This document shows positions 1 to 6,454 of a DNA stretch of 6,454 bases, piece by piece (the first letter of the stretch is position 1; the number at the start of each line of letters is the position of its first letter). The stretch covers positions 1 through 6,454 of the forward strand of contig CAZTDD010000209.1 in assembly GCA_964612675.1 (NCBI GenBank), read 5' to 3'. The position numbers were made by a program, and so were the translations under genes. This DNA is from CAZTDD01 sp964612675 (GTDB lineage: Bacteria; Hinthialibacterota; Hinthialibacteria; Hinthialibacterales; JAKPRU01). The notes beneath the pieces were generated by a model that was given only the letters and a program-made list of their open reading frames with translations, did not search any database and was not told the origin of the DNA.

Positions 1-52
1 AAAAATCTACAGCTATCGCTGTTCCACGACCCCTAAAAACTGGGGAAAGTCC

Positions 53-96
53 TGTTAAAATTCCTGCTTCCATAGCTCTCCGTTCCGTGTTATTAT
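53..96 (+). promoter_or_regulatory. candidate extended -10 promoters upstream of the haem/PD40 gene
   Basis: Two 9-base elements of the extended -10 form TGnTAnnAT lie in the leader: TGTTAAAAT at 53-61 and TGTTATTAT at 88-96. Each hexamer (TAAAAT, TATTAT) matches five of six positions of the sigma-70 -10 consensus and carries the upstream TG. Neither has a convincing -35 box at 16-18 bases. They would give 5' UTRs of roughly 90 and 60 bases. This is pattern matching in an AT-richer stretch, and the organism's sigma factor preferences are unknown, so the call is tentative. Confidence 0.25.
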
Positions 97-131
97 CGGG
101 CATCTGATTTTGTAGCCCTTTGGGCGTGTTA

Positions 132-155
132 TCTCCACTTTCGGTGTGGTGGAGA
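132..155 (+). promoter_or_regulatory. hairpin that could sequester the ribosome binding site of the first gene
   Basis: TCTCCAC (132-138) is perfectly complementary to GTGGAGA (149-155), giving a 7-bp stem with a 10-base loop (139-148). The 3' arm contains the GGAG Shine-Dalgarno core at 151-154, so folding would hide it from the ribosome. A regulatory role is inference. Short anti-SD pairings also arise by chance when a leader contains a CU-rich patch near a purine-rich RBS. Confidence 0.35.
151..154 (+). promoter_or_regulatory. ribosome binding site for the TTG start at 163
   Basis: GGAG inside the purine run GGAGAGAGAGAA lies 8 bases before the TTG at 163, which is ideal spacing. It decides the start. 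The frame is closed by TAG at 73-75, and no ATG, GTG or other TTG occurs in frame between that stop and 163. Confidence 0.75.
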
Positions 156-162
156 GAGAGAA

Positions 163-1986
163 TTGAAACGGATATTTGAATCGAGCAGAGCGAGATTTCT
201 GCTGCTTACAGTAGGAGTCTTGATTGCTGTCGCTGTAGGTCAATTTGTTGTTCACGCCGTCGAAGAGGCGCGGCTCGCCGCACTTTTCGATGGACCGTGT
301 GAATTGTGCACGCGACAACGGCCCACCTATTTCCCCCGCCCGACCTACCGTGTCGAGAAATACAAAGCGCTATCCGAGACGAGTGGACAGAACTTTGCGA
401 AGACCGAGTCGGAATTTGCGACCGAAGCTCCGTATGATGAGATCTCCTACGTGGACGGCGAGGATCGAGAGGACGTCGAAACAGCCATCCGTCAAGGCGG
501 CCGGGTCGACGGGATGACCGGCGCCACCCCTGTCTCACGGTTGCGAGCGCCGTCCGCATATCGAGACCGGCGTCCATTTGAACGGCTTCAGATTGTCTAC
601 CCAGAAGATGGGACTCTTTTCCCACCGAATTTCTGCGCGCCATACCTGGAATGGGAAGACGCACAGAACAGTCTGTGGCAGGTCTTAGTCGATTTCGGTC
701 AAACCGATGAAGAGTTCACAGATATCACCGAGAAACGTCGGTGGCGTTTCCCGAGGGCACTGTGGGAAGGAATACAAGAAAACGCAATAGCCGCCGATGT
801 AACAGTCCAAATCAAAGGGGTACAGGTCAATGAGAGCGGTGAACGTGTAAACAAGGTCCAGGTGTCAGAGCCGATCCATTTCCGCATATCCGAAGACCCG
901 GCTGACTCGTACATTGTCTACCGACTCGTTCCTCCGCCTTTCAGTTCTCTGAAAACGCCCGACATTTTCGTCCGCGATATACGGAAAGACGAGCCCGAGC
1001 TGTTCCTGTCCGCTCGGCGAAGTTATTGCATCAATTGTCACACTTTCTCATCAAAAGAAGGAAACAAAGGAAAACTCGGACTCCAGATTCGCAGTCTCCG
1101 CCCGGGCGGAAACAAACTGCCCGTTTACCTCGCGTATTATGATATGGAGAAGCGGACGGGCCGGAAGCTGCACCTTCCGTTCGACATCCAGATGAGCACA
1201 TTCATGGCCTGGTCGCCGGACGAGACAAAACTGGCGTTTTCAGCGAACCAGAAGATCGTGGCGTTCAAACCGATTGTGTATGAGACTCAACTGGCGGGTA
1301 TGTCGGCCTCGGATATTGCGATTTATGACGCCAACACGAATGAAACGTACCTGATGCCGGGTGCGTCCGACCCGAATTTTCTCGAAATTTATCCCCGCTG
1401 GTCTCCGGATGGTTCGCAGCTTGTATTCGCACGCAGCGCCGTTGGAAATCATCCCGCGCACATCCTGTTTGATCTGTGCGCCATCGCAATGGGGCCGAAA
1501 CGGGAAACGGAGGCTCGTTCCATCGAAGATGCCTCCGACAATGAGAAAAGCAACTACTATCCGAGGTTCTCGCCGGACGGCAGATGGTTTTCTTTCTGTC
1601 GGTGTGACGGTGGAGATCTGATTCGGTCGTCCAGCGACATCTATCTGAAACGAGGGGATCTTCAGGGGCCCGCACATTGTCTCGAATGCAATTACCCATA
1701 CGCAGGGGATTCCTGGCATAGCTGGAGCTCGAACGGTCGATGGCTGGTTTTCGCCTCGAAGCGGGAAGGCGGAATTTATGCGTATCTTTACCTCACCCAC
1801 ATCGATGACGAGGGCCACGCATCGCCCGCGGTCCGTCTACCCCTCAAGGAAATACCCTACGCAAGTTTCAATATACCGGAATTTGTCGCGAATTATCCCG
1901 AAATATCGGAAAACGAACTCTTTGAGGCTATACGCGTTGAGAGCCAGGCCGTTCCAGTGCGCAAGAAAATAATGGCGAAAGGGTAG
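163..1986 (+). CDS. membrane-anchored or exported c-type haem protein with TolB-like PD40 beta-propeller
   Basis: The protein has 607 residues and starts at TTG, with GGAG 8 bases upstream. Residues 1-10 are basic, followed by a hydrophobic stretch at about 12-32 that acts as a signal peptide or N-terminal anchor. A CELC pair (46-49) follows. Residues about 140-245 look like an Ig/fibronectin-type beta domain opening with a YPEDGTLFPPNF motif. One CINCH motif (289-293) is a canonical covalent c-haem site, which implies periplasmic maturation. PD40/TolB-type blades then follow, with signatures WSPDE (350), WSPDG (413), FSPDG (469) and the degenerate WSSNG (521). A second CXXC (CLEC, 506-509) sits in the propeller. 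This layout recalls Bacteroidota and Planctomycetota proteins sometimes labelled TolB-like or 'cytochrome c biosynthesis', a label that does not establish function. It is not TolB itself, which has no haem site. Its role could be electron transfer, redox sensing or haem-stabilised scaffolding. The stop is 4 bases before the next gene, so the two are probably co-transcribed. The domain call is solid; the function is unknown. Confidence 0.92.
   Translation: MKRIFESSRARFLLLTVGVLIAVAVGQFVVHAVEEARLAALFDGPCELCTRQRPTYFPRPTYRVEKYKALSETSGQNFAKTESEFATEAPYDEISYVDGEDREDVETAIRQGGRVDGMTGATPVSRLRAPSAYRDRRPFERLQIVYPEDGTLFPPNFCAPYLEWEDAQNSLWQVLVDFGQTDEEFTDITEKRRWRFPRALWEGIQENAIAADVTVQIKGVQVNESGERVNKVQVSEPIHFRISEDPADSYIVYRLVPPPFSSLKTPDIFVRDIRKDEPELFLSARRSYCINCHTFSSKEGNKGKLGLQIRSLRPGGNKLPVYLAYYDMEKRTGRKLHLPFDIQMSTFMAWSPDETKLAFSANQKIVAFKPIVYETQLAGMSASDIAIYDANTNETYLMPGASDPNFLEIYPRWSPDGSQLVFARSAVGNHPAHILFDLCAIAMGPKRETEARSIEDASDNEKSNYYPRFSPDGRWFSFCRCDGGDLIRSSSDIYLKRGDLQGPAHCLECNYPYAGDSWHSWSSNGRWLVFASKREGGIYAYLYLTHIDDEGHASPAVRLPLKEIPYASFNIPEFVANYPEISENELFEAIRVESQAVPVRKKIMAKG
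1027..1041 (+). other. CXXCH c-type haem attachment site (C289-H293)
   Basis: The codons TGC ATC AAT TGT CAC encode Cys-Ile-Asn-Cys-His. In c-type cytochromes the two cysteines form thioethers with haem and the histidine is the proximal iron ligand. It is the only CXXCH in the protein. The sequence does not show an obvious distal ligand. The site sits in the linker between the Ig-like segment and the first propeller blade, followed by the TFSSKEG turn often seen in haem-PD40 proteins. Confidence 0.85.
1195..1767 (+). other. PD40/TolB-like beta-propeller region (residues about 345-535)
   Basis: Four recurrent blade signatures of the form (W/F)S(P/S)(D/N)(G/E) followed by a hydrophobic strand are visible: AWSPDETKLAFSA, RWSPDGSQLVFAR, RFSPDGRWFSFCR and SWSSNGRWLVFAS. 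Spacing is 50-65 residues, somewhat wide for 40-residue blades, which suggests long inter-blade loops. Four recognisable blades do not close a typical six- or seven-bladed propeller. Further blades may be degenerate, perhaps within residues 245-345 and 535-590. Confidence 0.8.
1978..1983 (+). promoter_or_regulatory. weak ribosome binding site for the TTG start at 1991
   Basis: AAAGGG ends 7 bases before the TTG at 1991 and overlaps the last codons of the upstream gene. It matches the anti-SD only partly. With a 4-base gap to the upstream stop, initiation by a ribosome terminating at 1986 (translational coupling) is plausible. The frame has a stop at 1970-1972, and the only start codon after it before the first membrane helix is TTG 1991. 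Confidence 0.5.
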
Positions 1987-1990
1987 TCCG

Positions 1991-4957
1991 TTGCCGAGGA
2001 AAGCCAGTATCCCAACCGGTACCGATTCGGCCAGACGAGAAGAGAAGAGGGGTTCTCGAATTCGGAAACTCGAAGAGTACTCCCGGCCACTTGCTCTGCT
2101 CCTTCTGCTTTCCGGCATTGTTGCTCTTTATTCGCTATCACTTTTCTCTCCGGCTTTCGTCGACCATGACGACAGCATTCTCCAACTCCCCTTGGTCTCT
2201 CATATTCGAAATGTTCCACATATTTTCTCCACACATTTCATGATGTTCTGTTCCGGACAGTTCCGTCCTTTGGGTTACGCTCTTCTTGCCGTTCCACGTA
2301 CTTTTCTCGGTCCGGAGCATCCAGCCTTTTGGCATGGCCTTCTCATCTTTTTTCATCTGCTAAATACACTTCTCGTGTTCTTTATCGCTCGTTCGTTTTC
2401 ACAACGGTTTGCCGTAGGCCTGGCCGCTGCAGCCGCGTTCGGTCTGCATCCTATGGCAACGGTCATTGTCAATAATGTCAACGAGTTTCATATCCTGTTG
2501 GGATTGACTTTCTCACTGGCGGCGATCCTCACCTATGTTTCTTTCTCAAACAGAGGTAGCAAGTTCTTCTATTGGTTGACTGTTACGTTCTTCGTTTTGG
2601 GTCTATTCACGGGTCGGCTCGCCGTTTCTGTCCCGCTCGTTCTGCTTGCCTATGAGTCTTTTTATCAACGTACCGATTTCCGGCGCATGGGCATTCGTCT
2701 GGCACCGTTCCTTTTGGCTATCTTACTCTTTATCCCGGTGTGGACCGCTTACGAGCCGCATCCTCTTCACTATAAATATGTCCCCACCCATGAAGGATCG
2801 TTTTGGCATGGATTCTTTTCGGTGGTCGGCGCAACCGGCCAATACGCGGGAGCCCTGCTTTTCGCACACAATGTTCCAGTCCCCCTTCATGAAATTGTCG
2901 AACGGATCTTCCAATGGAATAACCCAAAGTTTCTATTGTGGATACTGGGCAATGCGGTGATCTTCGGGGCAGCGGTGTGGTTCCTGGCAAAGCGGCGATG
3001 GGCGGCCCTGGGATTGATCATTGCGTTTCTCGCGATGGCGCCGTACGCATCGGTAGGCTACAACCGAGTCGTCGAGTATGTGTCCTGGTCGTATCTCTAT
3101 TTCCCCGTAGCCGGCGTCGCTTTGTTTCTGGCCGGTCTTTACGATCGAGTTTCTCGCCTTCATGGGCGTTCTGTGAAGATCTGGACCCATGTTCTGGTGG
3201 CGGCTGTGCTCCTGTTCTGGACAGTCCGAACAGTCCAGTTGAATTACCACTCCCGAACGCCATTTCACTACTGGAAACACGTCTGTCTGCTCAATCCCAA
3301 CAGCCAAATCGCTGTGTATGAAATCGGCAAATTGGCACTCGATGCAGGAGATGTACCGTTCGCCGTCAACTTGCTCTTTGCTCCCACTGTTAAGGAACTG
3401 AAACAGCCGTGTCTGGCCATGGCGCGGCACTACTGTCGTCAGGAGGACTTCCTCTCGGCGGCAATCCACCTCCGTCAGGGAATCGCTCTGGAGCGAATGG
3501 GAATCGTCCTGCGTGACGCTTGTGAAGTGACAAGCGAGCTCCTCTGGAAGGCAGGAGCCTTGGACCATGCGGAGGAGAACCTCGGGAAACTGCTGATGGT
3601 GGATCCGTATGACACCCGTGCGATGGCTCTGCTTGCGCAGGTTTGGTTTGAAAAAGGCTTTGTGCACGAAGCCCATCGGATCCTCGACCGCGCAAAAGGG
3701 ATCGCGCCGAATAATGAGACCCTTCGTCGCATCGCAATGCGTTTCAAAGAAAAGGAAGAGGCATTGGAAGATAGCGTATCCGCACCAACAATTGCTCCTC
3801 CCGAGCCCGAGTGGCTTCGGTATGTTTTGACACAAACACGTACACCGGATCTCCGCCGCAAGATCGTCACCCTTAGCAATACGTCACATCCGGAAGATCC
3901 GATTATCCAGTTGGAGGCTGCTATTTCGCTTTTGGAGAGCGACGAATACGCCCTGGCGGCCGAAAAGGCCGATAGATTCATGAATGCTCTTCAAGGAAAC
4001 CCATACGCCTGCGCTGTAGCGTGCAGAGCCTGCGCTCTTAGCGGAAAAGCAAAGAGAGGTATACAGCTCGGAACACACGCTGTGATGCTCGATCAACAGA
4101 GCGATCTGGCCTGGGGAAGCTTGGCTCTTGCATGCTCTCGACAGGAACGGTTTTCCGACGAGTTCAAAGACCTGATCGAACGCATTACCTCACAACCACA
4201 GTCGGCCTGCTTATTCTACCACCATCTGGGATTGCAGAAATCGCGTATGGGTCGGGAAGAAGAAGCCATCGAATCATTCCAGAAGGCACTTGCGGCCAAT
4301 CCAAGGTACACGGATGCCCGGAAAGCCCTGGGAACGACTCTTCAGAGAATTGGAAACTCTGCTCACGCCGTGGAATCTCTGGAAAAGGCCGCAGCCGAGA
4401 ACCCCGGCGATGCGGAAATTCAGGCGAATCTTGGAAAGGCTTTGATCAATGAGAAACAGTTCGCCGAGAGTCTGCCCCCGCTTCGAAAAGCCCTGCAGAT
4501 CGACCCAACCAATGCGTCTTACCACTTTTCCCTGGGGTCCGCGCTGACCAGCCTGGAACGCTGGGAGGATGCAATCAAAGAATATGGCAGGACAATCGAA
4601 CTCAAACCGGACTATGCCAGCGCGCACTATAAATTAGGAAATTGTCTCGTTCGGCTGGGGAATAAATCGGAGGCGGCGAAACATTATCGAACCACAATCG
4701 AGATTGCCCCCAAGCATCCCTACGTGCGTTACAACTTGGGTGTAATTCTGTCCGATCAAGGCAAAAAAGAAGAGGCTGTCAAAAAGTATAGGGAAGAAAT
4801 TCGAGTGAATCCGCGGTTTCCTCATCCATACAGCAATCTGATTATCCATTACTGCCGGGAACAGGAGCAAGAGCGTGCCGAGGAAGTCGCCAAGGAAGCG
4901 GAGAAACTCGGTGTGCAGCTGCATCCCAACGCCCTCAGTGTACTCCGTGAAAAGTAG
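1991..4957 (+). CDS. polytopic TMTC-like GT-C glycosyltransferase-like protein with C-terminal TPR array
   Basis: The protein has 988 residues and starts at TTG, the only possible start. After a basic cytoplasmic N-terminus (1-30), residues about 33-415 contain roughly 11-13 hydrophobic helices. Their order matches TMTC/GT-C proteins. FVDHDD (57-61) in the first extracytoplasmic loop corresponds to the acidic FV-DD motif thought to be catalytic. FRPLGY (91-96), the HLLNTLLVFF helix, FGLHPM (150-155), GRLAVSVPLVLLAYE (208-222) and SYLYFPVAGVALFL (367-380) match the usual YRPL, HLLN, HP, KE..LPL..YD and RYLYLP positions. Residues about 430-600 and 635-735 are degenerate TPR-like helical repeats. 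Residues 740-975 hold six canonical TPRs plus one weaker one. Known TMTCs transfer mannose from polyprenyl phosphate to Ser/Thr of exported proteins; the donor and acceptor here are unknown. The TPR half should face the periplasm if the topology follows TMTC. The gene lies 4 bases after the haem/PD40 gene, a likely partner or substrate. Fold and family are fairly sure; activity is not shown. Confidence 0.9.
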   Translation: MPRKASIPTGTDSARREEKRGSRIRKLEEYSRPLALLLLLSGIVALYSLSLFSPAFVDHDDSILQLPLVSHIRNVPHIFSTHFMMFCSGQFRPLGYALLAVPRTFLGPEHPAFWHGLLIFFHLLNTLLVFFIARSFSQRFAVGLAAAAAFGLHPMATVIVNNVNEFHILLGLTFSLAAILTYVSFSNRGSKFFYWLTVTFFVLGLFTGRLAVSVPLVLLAYESFYQRTDFRRMGIRLAPFLLAILLFIPVWTAYEPHPLHYKYVPTHEGSFWHGFFSVVGATGQYAGALLFAHNVPVPLHEIVERIFQWNNPKFLLWILGNAVIFGAAVWFLAKRRWAALGLIIAFLAMAPYASVGYNRVVEYVSWSYLYFPVAGVALFLAGLYDRVSRLHGRSVKIWTHVLVAAVLLFWTVRTVQLNYHSRTPFHYWKHVCLLNPNSQIAVYEIGKLALDAGDVPFAVNLLFAPTVKELKQPCLAMARHYCRQEDFLSAAIHLRQGIALERMGIVLRDACEVTSELLWKAGALDHAEENLGKLLMVDPYDTRAMALLAQVWFEKGFVHEAHRILDRAKGIAPNNETLRRIAMRFKEKEEALEDSVSAPTIAPPEPEWLRYVLTQTRTPDLRRKIVTLSNTSHPEDPIIQLEAAISLLESDEYALAAEKADRFMNALQGNPYACAVACRACALSGKAKRGIQLGTHAVMLDQQSDLAWGSLALACSRQERFSDEFKDLIERITSQPQSACLFYHHLGLQKSRMGREEEAIESFQKALAANPRYTDARKALGTTLQRIGNSAHAVESLEKAAAENPGDAEIQANLGKALINEKQFAESLPPLRKALQIDPTNASYHFSLGSALTSLERWEDAIKEYGRTIELKPDYASAHYKLGNCLVRLGNKSEAAKHYRTTIEIAPKHPYVRYNLGVILSDQGKKEEAVKKYREEIRVNPRFPHPYSNLIIHYCREQEQERAEEVAKEAEKLGVQLHPNALSVLREK
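4208..4915 (+). other. tandem TPR repeats (residues about 740-975)
   Basis: Seven consecutive 34-residue units are visible, starting near residues 740, 772, 806, 840, 874, 908 and 942. The first six carry the TPR pattern: a G at position 8, an A/G-type small residue near position 20, an A at about 27 and a terminal P (ANP, ENP, IDP, LKP, IAP, VNP). The seventh is degenerate and ends the protein. TPR arrays form superhelices that bind peptides or partner proteins. At DNA level the units are diverged, so this is not a slippage-prone nucleotide repeat. Confidence 0.92.
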
Positions 4958-5013
4958 AGAGAGGACTCCCAATCTAGGTCGGTCGAGCTCGTATTCGCCG
5001 TGTTTCTCCTTCT

Positions 5014-5034
5014 GTTTTCCCTAATGGGGAAAGC
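5014..5034. terminator. hairpin between convergent genes, weak terminator candidate
   Basis: GTTTTCCC (5014-5021) pairs with GGGAAAGC (5027-5034) around the 5-base loop TAATG, with one G-T wobble, giving an 8-bp stem. It lies 57 bases after the stop of the TPR gene and overlaps the ATPase stop codon (5021-5023 on the - strand), so it could serve both convergent transcripts. Neither strand shows a U-tract after the stem, so it does not meet the standard for an intrinsic terminator. The rest of the gap 4958-5020 shows no stronger stem. Termination may be Rho-dependent or lie further on. Confidence 0.3.
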
Positions 5035-6454
5035 GTGACCGTGTCGCCTGCCCAATGATACAGGGAAGAAAACTCGATGAGATAGCAAGGCTCCAGCCCT
5101 CCAGGCCGGGTGAGGAAACCTTCAGGACGTCTGAGAGAAGCGGGGTATATACGGCGCCTGCTGTGAGTATCGCACAAAGCGCAATCGATCCCCAAATCAG
5201 AGGATTTCGGGTCACTTCGTTTGACAGCAAGCGAGACTCACGATCACGCATGTTGAAGACGTGCCACAACTGTACGAAGGCCAACGTGAGGAAAGAGACA
5301 GTCACAGCCCGATTCGTATCCATGTCCAGGACGTGCAGCGAAAGCACAAGAGCAAGAAGCGTCGCAATTGCGATCAGTACACCGTAGAGACCGATGGCGA
5401 CCCAGTGATTTCGGGCGAGTATCGGTTCTTTCGGGTCGCGCGGAGGACGACTCATAATATCGCTTTCGCCTTCTCCCGCGCCAAGGGCGAACGCCGGAAA
5501 CACATCCGTCACAACGTTCAGAAAGAGGATTTGCAGCGGCAGGATAGGAAGCGGCAGTCCGCTCACTGTAGCCATGCTGACAACAAGAATCTGGCCGAGA
5601 TTGCAGGACAATAGATACAACAGAAACTTGCGGATATTTCCGAAAATGACTCTCCCCTGTTCCATCGCGGCGACAATGGAAGGAAAGGCATCGTCCCGTA
5701 GAACCATATCCGCCGCTTCCCGCGCCACCTGGGAGCCGCGCTGTCCCATCGCCACCCCGATGTCGGCTTTCTTGAGCGCCGGAGCATCATTGACACCATC
5801 GCCGGTCATCGCCACAACATCGCCGTTGGCCTGGTAGAGCGCGATCAGATCCAGTTTTTCCTTGGGGCTGACCCGTGCAAAAACGGGCGCTTTCAACAAA
5901 CGGTTGCGATCATCCTCCGAGAGATCTTCCGGAGGTTTCAGTTCTTTGCCCTGGATTGACGGTGCGCTTTCGTCTTCTATCAAGCCGATGGAATCTGCGA
6001 TATTCCAAGCAGTGAAGATTTGGTCGCCGGTAACCATAACCACATTCACGCCAGCCCTCTTGCAGGCCGCGACGGCTTCCGGCACGTCCTGGCGGGGTGG
6101 ATCCAGCAGACCAATCAGTCCAAGGAGTTTTAAATCCTTGTACGGGTCCTCCTCAATCGAATCGGTTGTTTTTGTCGCCAGGGCCAGAATACGCAACCCC
6201 TCCCGCGCAAGTTCTTGGTTTTGTTCTCTCCATTCATCACGAGAGCCATCGGTAAGTTCTTTCTCTTCTTCCCGTGTCTGAATTGTGGTAGATACATCGA
6301 GAACCGCCTCAGGCGCTCCTTTTACGGCGACATAGAGTCTGCCCTCCTTTTGGTGATAGGTCGCCATCATTTTGGTATCGGGATCGAAGGCTTCCTCGCG
6401 TTCCTCTGGCATCGTTTCCGTAAGTCTGTTTCGCTCGATACCTGCCTTTTCTCC
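5021..6454 (-). CDS. P-type (P2A-like) cation/calcium-transporting ATPase, C-terminal part, 5' end beyond window
   Basis: The - strand frame is open to the window edge, giving 477 residues here. It starts inside the family sequence (GEKAGIERNRL before the first internal Met at 6412), so that Met is not the start. Numbering from the edge: AFDPDTKMMATYH and KGAPE (45-49) are the ATP-binding domain. DPPR (118-121), MVTGD (140-144) and TGDGVNDAPAL (217-227) form the P-domain hinge that binds Mg2+ and senses phosphate. M5-M10 follow, with NVVTD (313-317) and PAFALG in M6. The DKTGT phosphorylation site, actuator domain and M1-M4 must lie to the right; family members are about 880-950 residues, so roughly half is missing. 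The NxxTD motif in M6 marks the P2A calcium-pump group. The positions aligning with SERCA Glu771 (M5) and Glu908 (M8) are Gln288 and Gln395, which argues against an intact calcium site I. Ca2+ is likely, but Mn2+ or another cation is possible. The protein sits in the cytoplasmic membrane, and its gene is convergent with the TPR gene. Confidence 0.96.
   Translation of the reverse strand, partial: GEKAGIERNRLTETMPEEREEAFDPDTKMMATYHQKEGRLYVAVKGAPEAVLDVSTTIQTREEEKELTDGSRDEWREQNQELAREGLRILALATKTTDSIEEDPYKDLKLLGLIGLLDPPRQDVPEAVAACKRAGVNVVMVTGDQIFTAWNIADSIGLIEDESAPSIQGKELKPPEDLSEDDRNRLLKAPVFARVSPKEKLDLIALYQANGDVVAMTGDGVNDAPALKKADIGVAMGQRGSQVAREAADMVLRDDAFPSIVAAMEQGRVIFGNIRKFLLYLLSCNLGQILVVSMATVSGLPLPILPLQILFLNVVTDVFPAFALGAGEGESDIMSRPPRDPKEPILARNHWVAIGLYGVLIAIATLLALVLSLHVLDMDTNRAVTVSFLTLAFVQLWHVFNMRDRESRLLSNEVTRNPLIWGSIALCAILTAGAVYTPLLSDVLKVSSPGLEGWSLAISSSFLPCIIGQATRSRFPH

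Noticed and set aside
30..45. CCCC-N8-GGGG inverted repeat at the left edge
   Set aside because: A 4-bp stem with an 8-base loop and no U-tract on either strand; too weak to call a terminator or operator.
115..125. GCCC-TTT-GGGC mini-hairpin in the leader
   Set aside because: The 4-bp stem with a 3-base loop is likely a chance structure, with no link to the start site or a known riboswitch.
298..312. CELC motif (residues 46-49) considered as a second haem site
   Set aside because: The residue after the second cysteine is Thr, not His, so it is not CXXCH. The same applies to CLEC at 506-509, which is followed by Asn.
1240..1818. A 192-codon open frame on the - strand inside the haem/PD40 gene
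   Set aside because: It lies opposite the propeller blades, where coding on the + strand is clear; it has no recognisable motif and no good ribosome binding site of note.
2933..3835. A 300-codon open frame on the - strand inside the TMTC/TPR gene
   Set aside because: Its translation shows no domain, is rich in Cys, His, Arg and Gln as typical of antisense frames, and lies wholly inside a gene with clear membrane and TPR features.
4984..4991. Perfect 8-base palindrome CGAGCTCG in the convergent gap
   Set aside because: It is too short and has no loop, so it cannot be a terminator; single 8-base palindromes are common by chance.
5021..6412. Treating the Met at 6410-6412 as the ATPase start
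   Set aside because: The frame continues open to 6454 with family-like sequence, and the catalytic DKTGT motif and M1-M4 have not yet appeared, so the gene is cut by the window edge.

Overview
The window holds three protein-coding genes and almost no free space. Two are on the + strand and form a probable operon (163-1986 and 1991-4957, separated by 4 bases). The third is a P-type cation-transporting ATPase on the - strand (5021-6454) whose 5' part lies beyond the right edge. I see no rRNA, tRNA, CRISPR array, insertion sequence or other mobile element.

Region by region: 1-162 is a short leader. It carries two weak extended -10-like promoter candidates and a hairpin that would bury the ribosome binding site of the first gene. 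Gene 1 encodes a membrane-anchored or exported protein with one CXXCH c-type haem site between an N-terminal Ig-like segment and a TolB-like (PD40) beta-propeller. Gene 2 encodes a large polytopic membrane protein whose N-terminal half resembles the bacterial and eukaryotic TMTC-type GT-C glycosyltransferases and whose C-terminal half is a long TPR array. Both genes can only start at TTG. The 63-base gap between gene 2 and the convergent ATPase holds no clear intrinsic terminator, only a hairpin without a U-tract over the ATPase stop codon. The ATPase fragment covers the end of the nucleotide-binding domain, the P-domain hinge and transmembrane helices M5-M10.

How the genes may work together (inference): genes 1 and 2 look co-transcribed and translationally coupled. 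They would place a haem-bearing propeller outside the cytoplasmic membrane, next to a membrane glycosyltransferase-like protein carrying a large protein-binding TPR domain. This suggests an envelope-located complex or a glycosyltransferase-substrate pair, but nothing in the window proves a reaction. The ATPase is convergent and probably functionally separate.

Organism: a bacterium with roughly balanced to slightly high GC content judged by eye, a diderm-type envelope (periplasmic haem protein, TolB-like propeller) and tolerance of TTG starts. Haem-bearing PD40 proteins and TPR glycosyltransferase-like proteins are familiar from Bacteroidota, Planctomycetota and various uncultured phyla. I cannot assign the phylum from this sequence alone.
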